NCBI GenBank assembly: GCA_021296435.1
Contig: JAGWAK010000047.1
Location: 1-9,697, forward strand
DNA: 9,697 bases
Source: Acidimicrobiia bacterium
Lineage (GTDB): Bacteria > Actinomycetota > Acidimicrobiia > Acidimicrobiales > CATQHL01
Direction: 5' to 3'
Below the pieces are notes generated by a model, which searched no databases, was not told the DNA's origin, and saw only the letters and a program-made list of their open reading frames with translations. Shown piece after piece: positions 1-6,487 of this stretch (position 1 is the stretch's first letter; every line of letters begins with the position of its first letter). The position numbers and the translations under genes are program-made.

Positions 1-1
1 G

Positions 2-469
2 GCGGGTGTGCTGGCCCGGGTGGCGGGCCTGTTCGCCCGGCGGGGCTTCAACATCGAGTCCCTGGCCGTGGCGCCCACTGAGGATCCCCGCCTCAGCCGC
101 ATCACCCTGGCGGTGGACGCCGAGTCGGCGCCGCTCGAGCAGGTCATCAACCAACTCGACAAGCTCATCAACGTGGTGAGCATCCGCGAGTTGGCGCCGG
201 CGGAGTCTGTCGAGAGGGAACTGCTGGTGGTGACGGTGAACGCCAGCGGGGACACCCGCGGCCAGATCATGGATCTGGTGCGCATCTTCGACGGGCGGGT
301 GCTGAACGTCGGCCCCGACAAGTTGATGGTCTCGATGTCGGGTGGTCCGAACCGGGTGGACGACTTCGAGAGCCTGCTGCGCCCGTACGGCATCGTGGAA
401 CTGCAGCGCACAGGCAAGGTGGCCCTGCCCCGGCTCGCCAAGGCCGGCGGGGAGGTCGGGGAGTTCTGA
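2..469 (+). CDS. ilvN: Acetolactate synthase small (regulatory) subunit, 5' end missing
   Basis: This is the regulatory subunit of acetohydroxyacid synthase, which binds the catalytic subunit IlvB and gives valine feedback control of the first common step of branched-chain amino acid synthesis. The frame is open from base 2, and 155 codons are visible. The first visible residues ([20 protein letters not shown]) are the start of the ACT domain found in this family, so only about 15 N-terminal residues lie outside the window. The GTG at base 8 is an internal valine, not a start. The second half ([20 protein letters not shown] onward) matches the family's C-terminal domain and ends normally in GEF-TGA. 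ilvC follows after 71 bp on the same strand, the usual ilvB-ilvN-ilvC order; ilvB would lie just left of the window. Family assignment is very secure. Confidence 0.96.
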   Translation, partial: AGVLARVAGLFARRGFNIESLAVAPTEDPRLSRITLAVDAESAPLEQVINQLDKLINVVSIRELAPAESVERELLVVTVNASGDTRGQIMDLVRIFDGRVLNVGPDKLMVSMSGGPNRVDDFESLLRPYGIVELQRTGKVALPRLAKAGGEVGEF

Positions 470-484
470 GGGTCGCCGTCCCGA

Positions 485-529
485 CACGCAAGGACCGAAG
501 AGAGCCCGGCACGCAAGGATCGAAGAGAG
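485..529 (+). repeat. Two 20-bp near-identical direct repeats in the ilvN-ilvC gap
   Basis: CACGCAAGGACCGAAGAGAG at 485-504 recurs at 510-529 with a single C-to-T change, a period of 25 bp. Each copy ends in a purine-rich GAAGAGAG that resembles a ribosome-binding sequence, and the second copy runs directly into the GGGAG at 531-535 used by ilvC. It looks like a local tandem duplication of the leader just upstream of the ilvC ribosome-binding site. A functional role is not shown. Confidence 0.75.
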
Positions 530-540
530 AGGGAGCCCCC

Positions 541-1572
541 ATGGCCGCCACGATGTATTACTCCGCGGACGCCGACCGAAGCTTCATTGCCGACCGCAAG
601 GTGGCGGTGCTGGGTTACGGCTCGCAGGGCCACGCCCACACCCTGAACCTCAAGGACTCCGGCATCGACGTGCGGGTGGGCCTGCGGGAGGGATCGGCGT
701 CAGCCACCAAGGCCGCTGAGGCCGGGGTACGCGTGCTGTCGATGGCCAATGCGGTGGCCGAGTCCGATCTGGTGATGATGCTGCTGCCCGACACGCTGCA
801 GGCCGAGATCTATACCGAGCACGTCGAGCCGAATCAGGATCCCGGCGATGCGCTCTACTTCGCGCACGGCTTCAACATCCGCTTCGACTGCATCGTGCCG
901 CCGGCGGGGATCGACGTGGCCATGGTCGCACCGAAGGGCCCCGGGCATCTGGTGCGCCGGACCTTCGAGGAGGGCGGGGGTGTGCCGTGCCTCATCGCCG
1001 TGGAGCAGGACGCAACGGGTCATGCCCGGGAGACGGCCCTGGCGTACGCCGACGCCATCGGCGGAGCGCAGGCGGGGGTCATCGAGACGACCTTCACCGA
1101 GGAGTGCGAGACCGACCTGTTCGGCGAGCAGGTGGTGCTGTGCGGGGGGTTGACGGCACTCACCCAGGCCGCCTTCGAGACGCTGGTCGAGGCCGGCTAC
1201 CAGCCCGAGGTGGCCTACTTCGAGTGCCTGCACGAGCTGAAGCTGATCGTGGATCTCATGTACGAGGAGGGGATCGGCGGCATGCGCTACTCGGTCTCGG
1301 ACACCGCCGAGTACGGCGACCTGACCCGCGGTCCCCGGATGGTGGACGACCACGTGCGGGCCACCATGCGCCAGATCCTTACCGAGGTTCAGTCGGGCGA
1401 GTTCGCCGACGAGTGGATCGCCGAGAGCCGCACGCGGGAACGCTTCCGGGCGCTGGAGGCCGCCGGCCGTGAGCACCAGATCGAGCAGGTGGGAAGGCAG
1501 TTGCGGGCCATGATGCCGTGGATCAGCGCCGGCAAGCAGTCGGTGCAGGAGGCCTCGGGTGGCCAGGGCTGA
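541..1572 (+). CDS. ilvC: Ketol-acid reductoisomerase (NADP+), class I
   Basis: This enzyme performs the Mg2+-dependent alkyl migration and NADPH reduction of acetolactate or acetohydroxybutyrate to the dihydroxy acids in valine, leucine and isoleucine synthesis, in the cytosol. At 343 aa it has the class I (short) length. The Rossmann motif GYGSQG is at 25-30. The following loop VGLREGSAS (46-54) has R49, S52 and S54, the pattern of NADPH-using members. H109 in FAHGFN is present. Metal ligands are visible as D192 and E196 (ETDLFGEQ), then E228 and E232 (FECLHE). The C-terminal domain contains [16 protein letters not shown] (244-259) and the protein ends normally. The ATG at 541 is preceded by GGGAG with a 5-nt gap. 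One local oddity is that the position after GSAS is alanine, where many homologues have tryptophan. It is probably cotranscribed with ilvN. Confidence 0.97.
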   Translation: MAATMYYSADADRSFIADRKVAVLGYGSQGHAHTLNLKDSGIDVRVGLREGSASATKAAEAGVRVLSMANAVAESDLVMMLLPDTLQAEIYTEHVEPNQDPGDALYFAHGFNIRFDCIVPPAGIDVAMVAPKGPGHLVRRTFEEGGGVPCLIAVEQDATGHARETALAYADAIGGAQAGVIETTFTEECETDLFGEQVVLCGGLTALTQAAFETLVEAGYQPEVAYFECLHELKLIVDLMYEEGIGGMRYSVSDTAEYGDLTRGPRMVDDHVRATMRQILTEVQSGEFADEWIAESRTRERFRALEAAGREHQIEQVGRQLRAMMPWISAGKQSVQEASGGQG

Positions 1573-1605
1573 GCGCCTCCCGCGTCATTCCAACCCTCCT
1601 GCTAC

Positions 1606-1654
1606 GCAGTTCCGGCTCCGCTAGCTCGGCATTCCGGCGGAGGCCGGAATCTGC
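1606..1654 (+). terminator. Imperfect inverted repeat downstream of ilvC (candidate terminator or attenuator)
   Basis: GCAG-TTCCGGC-TCCG (1606-1620) can pair with CGGA-G-GCCGGAA-T-CTGC (1638-1654), giving 15 bp with two single-base bulges. A second, shorter hairpin, ATTCCGGC / GCCGGAAT with loop GGAG (1631-1650), uses the same right arm, so the two folds exclude each other. No T-run follows, which is common in high-GC actinobacteria. It may terminate ilvNC, or lie in the promoter region of the next gene, whose ATG is at 1671. Pairing is seen directly; the role is inferred. Confidence 0.5.
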
Positions 1655-1658
1655 TGCC

Positions 1659-1664
1659 TAGGCT
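1659..1664 (+). promoter_or_regulatory. Possible -10 box of a leaderless transcript for the lipoprotein gene
   Basis: TAGGCT fits the actinobacterial -10 consensus TAnnnT and lies exactly 6 nt before the ATG at 1671, the spacing expected if transcription starts at the A of the start codon. No clear Shine-Dalgarno sequence precedes this ATG at a normal distance (only AGG immediately before it), which supports a leaderless message. The motif is short and no good -35 is visible. Confidence 0.35.
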
Positions 1665-1670
1665 CGCAGG

Positions 1671-3296
1671 ATGGCCCGCACCGGGAGCCGACTGGCGCCG
1701 GCTCTCGCCGTCGTCGCCGCGGTGGCGCTGGTCGCCGCCTGTGCCGAACCCGACCTGACCGTCGGTGTACCGAACACCACCACGACCGCGCCGCCAACCC
1801 GGGTGGTCGAGTCCCCCGACTCGGGCGAGGCGCCGGCGCCGGTGCCCGACGACGGCGGTGAGACGGCCTCGCCACCGGAGGCGGCTCCCGATCCGGCCGC
1901 GGAGCCGCCTGGTCCGGAGGAGTCGCCGGCGGGTGGTGCGGAACCGCCGCCGCCCCCCGCGCCCCCCGTGCAGCCTGCCGAGGGCTCCGAGCCGCCGGCC
2001 CCGGTCGAGGACCCGGCAGCGAGCGGGCAGGAGCCCTCCGAGCCGCCACCCCCGGAACCTGGCGCCGAGGTCGCCGGGCTGACCGCCACGACCCTCCGCG
2101 TGGCCGCCATCGCCGACGTGGAGACCGGAGGGGTGGCGGACGGCCGGTCGCGCTCGGTGCATTCGGCCATGCGGGCGTGGGCCGAGGCGGTGAACGCCGC
2201 CGGCGGCCTGGCGGGACGCCGCGTCGAGGTCGTGGTGCTGGACGCCGGCCTGTTCGGCCACGAGGCCGTCCTGGCGGAGGCCTGCGCCGGCGACTTCTTC
2301 GCCCTGGTGGGCGGCGACGCGCTGCTCGACGACGAGGGGGTCGAGTTGCTGGCCGATCCCGCATGCGACCTGGTGGATTTCCCGGCGCGGGTGCATTCAC
2401 CCCGACGGGCCGCCTCGCCGCGCACGTTCCAGGCCGTGCCGGTCTCCAACGAGGCCGTGAACGTGGGCGCCCTGCGGTGGGTCGCCGAGCGCCAGCCGGT
2501 GCGAATCCGCTCCACCGCCACGTTCTTCGTGGACCTCCCCGTCACGGTCATCGCCGCCGAGCGGACCGCCGAAGCAGCCCGGGGCATGGGATTCGAACTC
2601 ATCTACGATCCCTCGGTGGCGATCACCGAGAGCTTCGACCCCTATGTGGAGGACATGGCGGCCGCCGGCGTGCACCACGTCCTGTGGGACGGCGACACCC
2701 ACCGGCTGCTGGATCTGCTGGCGTCGCTGGACGCCGCCGGTCTCACCGTCGGCATCAACTGCGCCACGGCCTGTGACAGCGCGCTGTTCCTGGAGGTGGC
2801 CGGGGAGACGGCCGCCGGCGTGCTGATGTGGAGCCCCTTCCTACCGCTGCGGGAAGACGCCTACAGCCCCGAACTGGCCGTCTACCGGCAGTGGCTGGCC
2901 GTTGTCGAGCCCGACGCCACCGCCGATCTGCAGGGCGTGGCCGCCTGGGCCGCGGGACGGCTGTTCGAGGAGGCGGTGCGGCGGGCGATCGGTGCGGGGA
3001 CCCCGGCGGAGGATCCCGAGGCGCTCAGTCCCACCGGTGTCGCCAGGGCCGCGGCCGGGATCGTGAACTGGCACGGCCACGGCCTGCACGGGCCCAGCAA
3101 TCCGGGCACCGGTGATCCCTCGCCGTGCGGCGTGGTGATGGGCGCCTCGGGCGGGAACCTCTTCCGGTTCCATCCCGTGGTGCCCGGCACGTTCGACTGC
3201 GCGCCGGAGAACCTGTTCGCCCTCCAGGCGACCGCTGAACTGGGTCTCGAGTCCCCGCCCGAGCCCGCCGCCAGCGACGCGTCCTCGGAGCCTTAG
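1671..3296 (+). CDS. Lipoprotein with periplasmic-binding (branched-chain amino acid receptor-like) domain
   Basis: The protein has 541 aa. Residues 1-24 form a lipoprotein signal: positively charged start, hydrophobic ALAVVAAVALVAAC, lipobox VAAC with Cys24 as the predicted lipidation site. Residues about 25-133 are a low-complexity stalk very rich in Pro, Glu, Ala and Gly. From about residue 134 (VAGLTATTLRVAAIADVETG) to the end there is a type I periplasmic-binding fold of the Leu/Ile/Val receptor kind, with AWAEAVNAAGGLAGRRVEVV as a hallmark segment. Six cysteines occur in three local pairs (C205/C232, C364/C368, C486/C510), plausible disulfides outside the membrane. The usual role is capturing a solute for an ABC importer, but no permease or ATPase gene is adjacent, so it may be an orphan receptor or serve a distant transporter. 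Placement after ilvNC is suggestive of an amino acid ligand but does not prove it. Confidence 0.85.
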   Translation: MARTGSRLAPALAVVAAVALVAACAEPDLTVGVPNTTTTAPPTRVVESPDSGEAPAPVPDDGGETASPPEAAPDPAAEPPGPEESPAGGAEPPPPPAPPVQPAEGSEPPAPVEDPAASGQEPSEPPPPEPGAEVAGLTATTLRVAAIADVETGGVADGRSRSVHSAMRAWAEAVNAAGGLAGRRVEVVVLDAGLFGHEAVLAEACAGDFFALVGGDALLDDEGVELLADPACDLVDFPARVHSPRRAASPRTFQAVPVSNEAVNVGALRWVAERQPVRIRSTATFFVDLPVTVIAAERTAEAARGMGFELIYDPSVAITESFDPYVEDMAAAGVHHVLWDGDTHRLLDLLASLDAAGLTVGINCATACDSALFLEVAGETAAGVLMWSPFLPLREDAYSPELAVYRQWLAVVEPDATADLQGVAAWAAGRLFEEAVRRAIGAGTPAEDPEALSPTGVARAAAGIVNWHGHGLHGPSNPGTGDPSPCGVVMGASGGNLFRFHPVVPGTFDCAPENLFALQATAELGLESPPEPAASDASSEP

Positions 3297-3337
3297 GAGC
3301 GCCGCTCCGGCCGCGCGCCGCTAGTCGGCGCTTCCTA
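3294..3337. terminator. Hairpin between convergent genes, containing both stop codons
   Basis: TAGGAGCGCCG (3294-3304) pairs with CGGCGCTTCCTA (3326-3337) over 11 bp with one bulged T. The left arm begins with the TAG stop of the lipoprotein gene, and the right arm ends with CTA, the TAG stop of the thiolase on the other strand. The 38-bp gap is therefore almost entirely a hairpin that could act as a bidirectional terminator. There are no T-runs. A smaller hairpin, GGAGCG-C-CGCTCC, lies within the left half. Confidence 0.55.
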
Positions 3338-4543
3338 GCTGAGGCGCTGGACGATCATCGCCACGCCCTGGCCGCCGCCCACACACATGGTCTCCAGGCC
3401 GATCTCGCCGTCGGCGTCCTCCAGCCCGTTCAGCAACGTCCCCATGATGCGGCTGCCGGTCATGCCGAAGGGATGGCCCAAGGCGATGGCGCCGCCGTTG
3501 GGGTTCAGCTTCTCCCAGTCGATCCCCAACTCGTCCGCCGAGGCGATCACCTGGACGGCGAAAGCCTCGTTGAGTTCCACGTGGTCGATGTCGTCGATGG
3601 TCATGCCGGCGCGGTCCAGTGCCTGACGCACCGCGCCCACCGGTCCCAGGCCCATGATCTCGGGGTCCAGGGCCGAGACGCCGCTGGAGACGATGCGTGC
3701 GAGCGGCGTGACACCCAACTCGGCGGCCCGCTCGGCGCTGGTGACGAGCACCGCGGCGGCACCGTCGTTCAGGGGGCAGCAGTTCCCGGCGGTCACCGTG
3801 CCGTCGGGGCGGAACGCAGGCAGCAGGTCGCCCAGGCGCTCGAGCGTCGTTCCGGGCCGGATGCCGTCGTCGCTCTGCAGCAACCTGCCGTCAGCCAACG
3901 GGTAGGGGGTGATCTCCCGCTCGAAGAAGCCGCGGTCCTGCGCCGCCTCGGCCCGGTTCTGGGACAGGCAGGCGAACTCGTCCTGGCGCTGCCGGGAGAC
4001 GCCCTTGAGTTCGGCCACGTTCTCGGCGGTCTGTCCCATGGCGATGTAGATGTCCGGGAGTCCCTCCGGTGGTGTCCAGTCGCCCTGCCCCCCGCCGGTG
4101 CGGGCCACGGTGCGCGACTCGGCCTCGGCGAACTGCTCGTTGTGGGTGTTGGGCATGTCGTCGGCCATGCCTGCCACGAACCGGCTGATGGACTCCACGC
4201 CCCCGGCCACGAAGCAGTCGCCCTCACCGGCGGCGACGGCGTGCGCCGCCATCCTGATGGTCTGCAGCGAGGAGGAGCAGTAGCGGTTGACGGTCACGCC
4301 GGGAGCCTGGAGGCCGGCCAGGAGGCCCGCCGCCCGGGCGATGTTGTAGCCGGCCTCGCCGGCGGGCTGGCCGCAGCCCCAGATCACGTCCTCGACGCTC
4401 GCGGGGTCCACGGCGGGAACCTTCGCCAGCACGTCACGGATCACGAAGGCCGACAGGTCGTCGGGCCGCACGTCGACCAGGGAACCCTTGAAGGCTCGAC
4501 CGATCGGCGTGCGGGAGGTGGCGAGAATGACGGCGTCACGCAT
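3335..4543 (-). CDS. Thiolase family protein (acetyl-CoA C-acyltransferase)
   Basis: A 402-aa thiolase, the normal length for the degradative and biosynthetic types. The nucleophile is Cys89 in NRYCSSSLQT, the general acid/base pair is His357 in ALGHPFGMTG and Cys387 in METMCVGGGQG (read here as ETMCVGGGQG), and the NEAF motif lies at 325-328. All catalytic residues are present, so it should be active in CoA-dependent cleavage of 3-ketoacyl-CoA or in Claisen condensation. Chain-length specificity cannot be read from sequence. HPFGMTG has Phe where most members have Leu. The ATG at 4543 has AGGAG 6 nt upstream (4550-4554). No hydratase, dehydrogenase or acyl-CoA dehydrogenase gene adjoins, so a complete beta-oxidation operon is not present. 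It lies downstream of the aldolase gene but is separated by 143 bp with a strong hairpin, suggesting its own promoter. Confidence 0.94.
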   Translation of the reverse strand: MRDAVILATSRTPIGRAFKGSLVDVRPDDLSAFVIRDVLAKVPAVDPASVEDVIWGCGQPAGEAGYNIARAAGLLAGLQAPGVTVNRYCSSSLQTIRMAAHAVAAGEGDCFVAGGVESISRFVAGMADDMPNTHNEQFAEAESRTVARTGGGQGDWTPPEGLPDIYIAMGQTAENVAELKGVSRQRQDEFACLSQNRAEAAQDRGFFEREITPYPLADGRLLQSDDGIRPGTTLERLGDLLPAFRPDGTVTAGNCCPLNDGAAAVLVTSAERAAELGVTPLARIVSSGVSALDPEIMGLGPVGAVRQALDRAGMTIDDIDHVELNEAFAVQVIASADELGIDWEKLNPNGGAIALGHPFGMTGSRIMGTLLNGLEDADGEIGLETMCVGGGQGVAMIVQRLS

Positions 4544-4628
4544 GGGGATCTCCTGGGATCGAGTCGCCGGGCGACCCCTCCGGCCGGCCCGGCAAGCAGA
4601 CCGTCAGGCTAACGCTGGTCACCTCTCA

Positions 4629-4664
4629 TGCATGTTCGCCCCGCTCCGGGAGGGGGAACATGCA
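4629..4664 (-). terminator. Hairpin downstream of the HpcH/HpaI aldolase gene
   Basis: TGCATGTTC (4629-4637) and GAACATGCA (4656-4664) form a perfect 9-bp stem. Inside it CCCC and CTCC can pair with the GGGAGGGG run, with one or two bulges. It begins about 22 nt after the aldolase stop on the - strand and precedes the thiolase start by about 85 nt. No T-run follows, so it is a candidate factor-assisted or non-canonical intrinsic terminator. Confidence 0.5.
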
Positions 4665-4686
4665 GGTTCTGGCTGCGCTCAGGGCC

Positions 4687-5448
4687 TCAGCGGGACGTCT
4701 TGGTCCGGGCGTCGGCGAGGAGGCCGGCGATGGCCATCTGCAGGGTCGGTACGTCGATGATGACGGTCATCAGGCGGAAGCCCTCGTCGACGCGTCGCTC
4801 CACGAGGTCCACGTTGGTGTGGATGCCCGGGACGACGCCGTGGCGTCGGCAGGAGTCCACGACCTTGGCCAGGGCCTCGCTGAAGTCGGGGTGGTCGTTG
4901 TGCAGCCCCGGGCCGCCCACGCCCATCGAGACGGCCAGATCGGACGGACCGACGTAGACGGCGTCGATCCCCGGGACGCTGAGGATGTCGTCGATGTTGT
5001 CGACGGCCTCGGCGGTCTCGATCATCGGGATGCACAGCACCCAGTCGTCGACTCCCTCGAAGTAGTCGGGTTTCCCGATGCGGACGCGGGTGGGCCCGAC
5101 GCTGCGCCGCCCGACGGGGGCGTACCTGCACGAGGCGACCGCGGCGGTGGCGTCGGCGGGATTGTTCACCATGGGGATGATCACGCCCCCGGCGCCCAGG
5201 TCCAGCATCCGGCCGATGATTCCCGGCTCGTTCCACGTGACCCGCGCGAGCGGGACGCTGCTGCCGAGTTCGATGGCCTGGAACATGGCCAGGGCGTCGG
5301 CGTAGTCGACCATGCCGTGCTGCAGATCCACCGTGGCGTGGTCGAAGCCGGCCCGCCCGATGATCTCGGCGGTGATCGGCGAGGGGATCGACAGCCACGC
5401 CCCGATGGTGCACTCGTCGTTCTGCCACTTCGCTCGGAGGGGATTCAT
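4687..5448 (-). CDS. HpcH/HpaI-family class II aldolase
   Basis: A 253-aa protein of the metal-dependent pyruvate-type aldolase family that includes 2,4-dihydroxyhept-2-enedioate and 2-keto-3-deoxy-sugar-acid aldolases. Family features are visible in order: GAWLSIPSP at the start of the barrel, catalytic His44 in DLQHG, Arg69 in LARV, GAGGVIIPMVNNP (86-98), metal ligand Glu144 in PMIET and metal ligand Asp170 in VGPSDLAVSMG. The active site looks intact. The substrate cannot be assigned; DLQHG rather than DGEH points to a branch distinct from HpaI itself. The frame stays open far upstream, but the ATG at 5448 is chosen because AAGAAGG lies 9 nt before it and MNPLRAKW is a family-typical N-terminus. 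The ChbG-like gene ends 83 bp upstream on the same strand, so the two may share a transcript. Confidence 0.9.
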   Translation of the reverse strand: MNPLRAKWQNDECTIGAWLSIPSPITAEIIGRAGFDHATVDLQHGMVDYADALAMFQAIELGSSVPLARVTWNEPGIIGRMLDLGAGGVIIPMVNNPADATAAVASCRYAPVGRRSVGPTRVRIGKPDYFEGVDDWVLCIPMIETAEAVDNIDDILSVPGIDAVYVGPSDLAVSMGVGGPGLHNDHPDFSEALAKVVDSCRRHGVVPGIHTNVDLVERRVDEGFRLMTVIIDVPTLQMAIAGLLADARTKTSR

Positions 5449-5531
5449 GGGTTCAGACCTTCTTGTCGCTGATTCTCGAAGACTCGTGTTGTGCGAGAGC
5501 GGGACGGTAGCGGACCCGGGTGCGCCCGGTC

Positions 5532-6362
5532 TCAGAGGCCTCTGGCTGTCTGCGCCGCCCGCAGGCTGCTGTAGCCGATCCTCGTGACGCCGGTTCGCTC
5601 CAGCAGTTTTGGTATCGACACCGTGTCCACGAGCAGCTCGTGCTGGCTGACCCAGTCGTTCCATCCGGTGTGCGCTGCCCGCAACTCGGGCGTCTCGATA
5701 CCGGGGTTGACGACCAATTCGGTCACGCCCGGTCCGATCTCGGCGAGCGCCTGCTCGAGGGCGTCGGCGGTGCGGGGGCGCAGCACCCGATCCGGGCTCA
5801 GCACGCCGTGCTCCTCTGCCCGACGCCGGAACGGGAAGCCGTAGGTGGACTCGTTGTCCCCGCTCTGCAGGCGGAGCGGAAGGTTGAATTCGGTGGCCAG
5901 TTCCAGGTAGACGTCGAAGAACTCGGGTCGGGCATTGAGGGCGTCGAGGTGGGAGCCGAGGTGGTTGACGTCGAACCCCCACAGGATGGCCCGCTCGATC
6001 TGCGCCCGGCACTCCCGGCGAACCTCCTCGGTGTCGGCGTGATCCCAGAGGTCGTTGGCAGTGCGGGGAAACCCTCCGTCGCCGTCCAGCAGCGACGGGG
6101 CCAGCGTGATGGGGCCCCAGCGGTACTTGTCGAACGGCGCGTTCAGCGTGAGGTTGACCCCCACGTCCTCGCCCCGGTAGGCGGCGGCCGCCTCCCGGGC
6201 CCAGGGGCAGGGCACCATCAGCGAGGCACTGGTGCCGATACCGGCGCGCAGCACGTCGTAGGAGCCCACGTTGGTGGCATGCGCGCAGCCGAGGTTCTCG
6301 CAGGTGATGATCAGCAGCCGTGTCTCGGGGGGATAGCCGAGATGCTCGACCAGGGTGCCCAC
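5532..6362 (-). CDS. ChbG/HpnK (YdjC)-like deacetylase family protein with substituted active-site motifs
   Basis: A 276-aa protein related to the YdjC fold, whose members remove N-acetyl groups from sugars with a metal held by an Asp and two His residues. Family-wide features are clear: LGYPPETRLLIIT near the N-terminus, TSASLMVPCPWAREA (44-58), YRWGPIT (80-86), PSLLDGDGGF (89-98) and RAQIERAILWGFD (119-131). The usual DD(F/L)G is ENLG at 22-25, the usual G(L/V)HLTL is GVNLTL with Asn70 in place of His, and the usual HxDSH is HLGSH at 134-138. At least two of the three expected metal ligands are therefore changed, and hydrolase activity is doubtful. The start is GTG at 6362, supported by the match of VEHLGYPPETRLL to family N-termini. 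TAGGGT (6375-6370) lies 7 nt before it and GGTAGGG could serve as a ribosome site. Motif comparison is from memory of the family. Confidence 0.82.
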   Translation of the reverse strand: MGTLVEHLGYPPETRLLIITCENLGCAHATNVGSYDVLRAGIGTSASLMVPCPWAREAAAAYRGEDVGVNLTLNAPFDKYRWGPITLAPSLLDGDGGFPRTANDLWDHADTEEVRRECRAQIERAILWGFDVNHLGSHLDALNARPEFFDVYLELATEFNLPLRLQSGDNESTYGFPFRRRAEEHGVLSPDRVLRPRTADALEQALAEIGPGVTELVVNPGIETPELRAAHTGWNDWVSQHELLVDTVSIPKLLERTGVTRIGYSSLRAAQTARGL

Positions 6363-6426
6363 GGGTCCGACCCTACCCGCGTCTCGTCTGCAGCGGCCTG
6401 TCTGGGCGCTCTCGCACGCGGCCCGT

Positions 6427-6463
6427 CGGGGACTCGCCGGACCGCGGGGGCGGCGAGTCCCCG
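6427..6463 (-). terminator. 13-bp perfect hairpin downstream of the nuclease gene
   Basis: CGGGGACTCGCCG (6427-6439) is the exact reverse complement of CGGCGAGTCCCCG (6451-6463), with an 11-nt loop. It starts about 25 nt after the stop codon of the nuclease gene on the - strand and about 65 nt before the GTG of the ChbG-like gene. It is the strongest stem in the window. There is no T-run on either side, so termination is inferred from position and stability only. Confidence 0.6.
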
Positions 6464-6487
6464 GTCACTCTTCGGCGGCGACTCCTG

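Noticed and set aside
1602..2602. Long open frames on the - strand across the receptor gene
   Set aside because: They are antiphase shadows of the GC-rich, Pro/Glu-codon-rich stalk. Their products are Arg/Pro/Ala low complexity with no recognisable domain, whereas the + strand frame has a signal peptide and a known fold.
5449..6012. N-terminal extension of the HpcH/HpaI-type aldolase by about 188 residues
   Set aside because: The extension overlaps the ChbG-like gene out of phase, has no family similarity, and a good ribosome site precedes the internal ATG at 5448.
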